Shown here piece by piece: positions 62,928 to 64,000 of a DNA stretch of 64,000 bases; the first letter of the stretch is position 1; every line of letters starts with the position of its first letter. The position numbers were made by a program, and so were the translations under genes. The stretch is taken from NCBI GenBank assembly GCA_902580225.1, contig CACHJU010000006.1:19533-83532 (forward strand), in the 5' to 3' direction. The DNA is from an uncultured Verrucomicrobiota bacterium (lineage in GTDB: Bacteria > Verrucomicrobiota > Verrucomicrobiia > Opitutales > Seribacteraceae). Under the pieces are notes generated by a model. It had not been told where the DNA came from and did not search any database. It was given only the letters and a program-made list of their open reading frames with translations.

Positions 62928-63590
62928 ATGAAATTTCTTGGATTGTTACCCCTGAGTCTGCTTCTTTCTTCCTTCTGTTTGGCGAATCCTGAGAAAAAAG
63001 AAAACGATGGATTCATTTCTCTCTTCAATGGAAAAGACCTTTCTCACTGGCAAACCACCGGGAACTGGCTTCCTCAAAAAGATGGATCCCTTCTCATCCA
63101 ACCCAAACCTGGACAAGAAGGCTGGCAGCGGTATTCGGATTATTTAATCAGCAAGGAAAAATTCGGGGACTTTATCCTTACCCTTGAATACAAATACCCC
63201 CCCAAGGGAAACAGCGGGGTCTTCTTCCGCATTGGGGATCCAAAAAATCCGGTTAAAACTGGAATTGAATGCCAGATTCTGGACTCATCCGGCAAAGCGG
63301 ATGATCAAATGGGTCACCATGACCATGGTGGCATAATCCGCACTGTTGGGCCGAGGTTTAATATGTCCAAAGAACCCGGCGAATGGAACCAAATGAAAAT
63401 TCAATGTCAGGGTCATCAACTCATCATTCATTTAAACGGTGAACAAATTATAAACCATTGGCTGGACAGTGCCGGAAAAGGAAAACTGACCGGTGTGTCC
63501 GATCGACCGATTATTGGCCATATTGGCCTTCAGGACCATGGCGTACCTAACAACCTGTATTTTAGAAATTTACGGATTAAAAAGCTCTAA
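62928..63590 (+). CDS. DUF1080 protein (3-keto-disaccharide hydrolase family)
   Basis: Secreted 220-residue protein, signal peptide about 1-19. It has FISLFNGKDLSHWQTTGNW, PPKGNSGVFFRIGDPKNPVKTGIECQIL, the polar DDQMGHHDHGG loop, GEWNQMKIQCQGHQL, and GHIGLQDHGVPN. The subtype differs from the neighbour at 62226 and is closer to the gene at 47290 (SG[IV][IF]FR core), so this is not a fresh tandem copy. Confidence 0.9.
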   Translation: MKFLGLLPLSLLLSSFCLANPEKKENDGFISLFNGKDLSHWQTTGNWLPQKDGSLLIQPKPGQEGWQRYSDYLISKEKFGDFILTLEYKYPPKGNSGVFFRIGDPKNPVKTGIECQILDSSGKADDQMGHHDHGGIIRTVGPRFNMSKEPGEWNQMKIQCQGHQLIIHLNGEQIINHWLDSAGKGKLTGVSDRPIIGHIGLQDHGVPNNLYFRNLRIKKL

Positions 63591-63668
63591 TTTTTCAAAA
63601 GTTTTCTAACTTTTTGGTAAGAAATATTCTCCTTGTGGTAATTACCTATGTAATACACTTTATATAAC

Positions 63669-64000
63669 ATGCAATATCCCTTACCCTTTCTTAGGAATTT
63701 ATTCCCAATATGGAATAAATGGGTTCTTGTTGTATCCGCATTCCTATTATCGGTTTTTTCCGGTTCATCCGTTTTTGCAAGTATGGCTAACCACTCCCTG
63801 ATTCTCAAATCAGACGGATCACTCCATACTTTCGGAAATAATGGCTACGGACAACTGGGGGACGGAACCACTACCACCAGAAACACACCCACCCAAATTC
63901 TTGCGTCCGGGGTCTCTCAAATTGCTGCAGGTAGTTACCACTCCCTGATTCTCAAAGCGGACGGGTCCCTCCATACTTTCGGAATTAATACTTCCGGACA
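63669..64000 (+). CDS. RCC1-repeat protein, cut by the right window edge
   Basis: The frame is open from the ATG at 63669 to the window end, so the track misses it. A signal peptide (about 1-37, ending SSVFAS) is followed by RCC1-type repeats of 49 residues: NHSLILKSDGSLHTFGNNGYGQLGDGTTT, then YHSLILKADGSLHTFGINTSG. The repeats are nearly identical in DNA too (period 147 bases, ccactccctgattctcaaa in both), a sign of recent expansion. RCC1 propellers outside eukaryotes are extracellular and of unknown role. The total size cannot be judged. Confidence 0.85.
   Translation, partial: MQYPLPFLRNLFPIWNKWVLVVSAFLLSVFSGSSVFASMANHSLILKSDGSLHTFGNNGYGQLGDGTTTTRNTPTQILASGVSQIAAGSYHSLILKADGSLHTFGINTSG

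Noticed and set aside
1-64000. Mobile element, prophage, CRISPR array or formylglycine-generating enzyme
   Set aside because: I looked for transposase, integrase, phage structural, Cas and FGE/anSME motifs and for regularly spaced repeats, and saw none. The only clear tandem repeat is in the RCC1 gene.

Overview
This window looks like a chromosomal segment from a marine member of the PVC superphylum, most likely Verrucomicrobiota and less likely Planctomycetota or Lentisphaerota. That placement rests on gene content: paired DUF1592/DUF1552 and DUF1549-DUF1553/DUF1501 proteins, a Pirellula/Verrucomicrobium-type c-heme protein, seven DUF1080 domains, PQQ-like propellers starting with a W-x-x-x-RGP motif, Tat-like Gfo/Idh/MocA proteins, a repeat protein built on a W-A-x-x-D-P motif, and very many sulfatases. 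Base composition is moderately AT-rich. Most products carry Sec or Tat-like signals, so this is largely an exported polysaccharide-degrading region. I saw no tRNA, rRNA, CRISPR array, transposase or phage gene.

Layout: 1-3470 holds a sulfatase cut by the window edge and an iduronate-2-sulfatase-like pseudogene. 3590-6447 holds an acyltransferase with an ankyrin insertion, a YjdF-like membrane protein and a TPMT-like methyltransferase. 6538-10786 is a DUF1592/DUF1552/DUF1080 operon, followed by a YHS-like lipoprotein and two minus-strand envelope proteins. 13255-17030 couples a c-heme dehydrogenase-like protein to a metalloprotease with a C-terminal VHL-like beta domain. 17110-21917 holds a GntR regulator with a likely operator and a DUF1549-DUF1553/DUF1501 pair. 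22133-39446 is the sulfatase island: eight intact sulfatases, a GH43/GH117-like propeller, a DUF1080 protein and a gene remnant. 39443-40712 (minus) holds a CIA30 protein and a Phd/VapC toxin-antitoxin pair. 40880-50672 has two clusters that combine Gfo/Idh/MocA, PQQ-like or NHL propellers and DUF1080, with an M20 peptidase between them. 50673-51028 is noncoding with nested hairpins and tandem terminators. It is followed by a GH16 laminarinase, a broken EF-hand ORF and an orphan cytosine-5 methyltransferase. 53537-63590 holds a DUF3500-DUF1080 fusion, a PQQ propeller, three more sulfatases in alternating orientation, ThuA and two DUF1080 proteins. An RCC1-repeat protein runs off the right edge.

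How the genes may work together: the sulfatases (13 apparently intact, one dead) would desulfate algal polysaccharides, and GH16 and the GH43-like enzyme would cleave the glycans. The recurring Gfo/Idh/MocA plus DUF1080 plus propeller (or ThuA) sets fit an exported oxidise-then-cleave route through 3-keto-glycosides. The sulfatase-maturing enzyme (FGE or anSME) is not in the window. The most unusual single item is the VHL-like beta domain on a secreted metalloprotease. Others are the ankyrin-interrupted acyltransferase, the non-canonical sulfatase active-site motifs and the structured noncoding segment near 50.8 kb.
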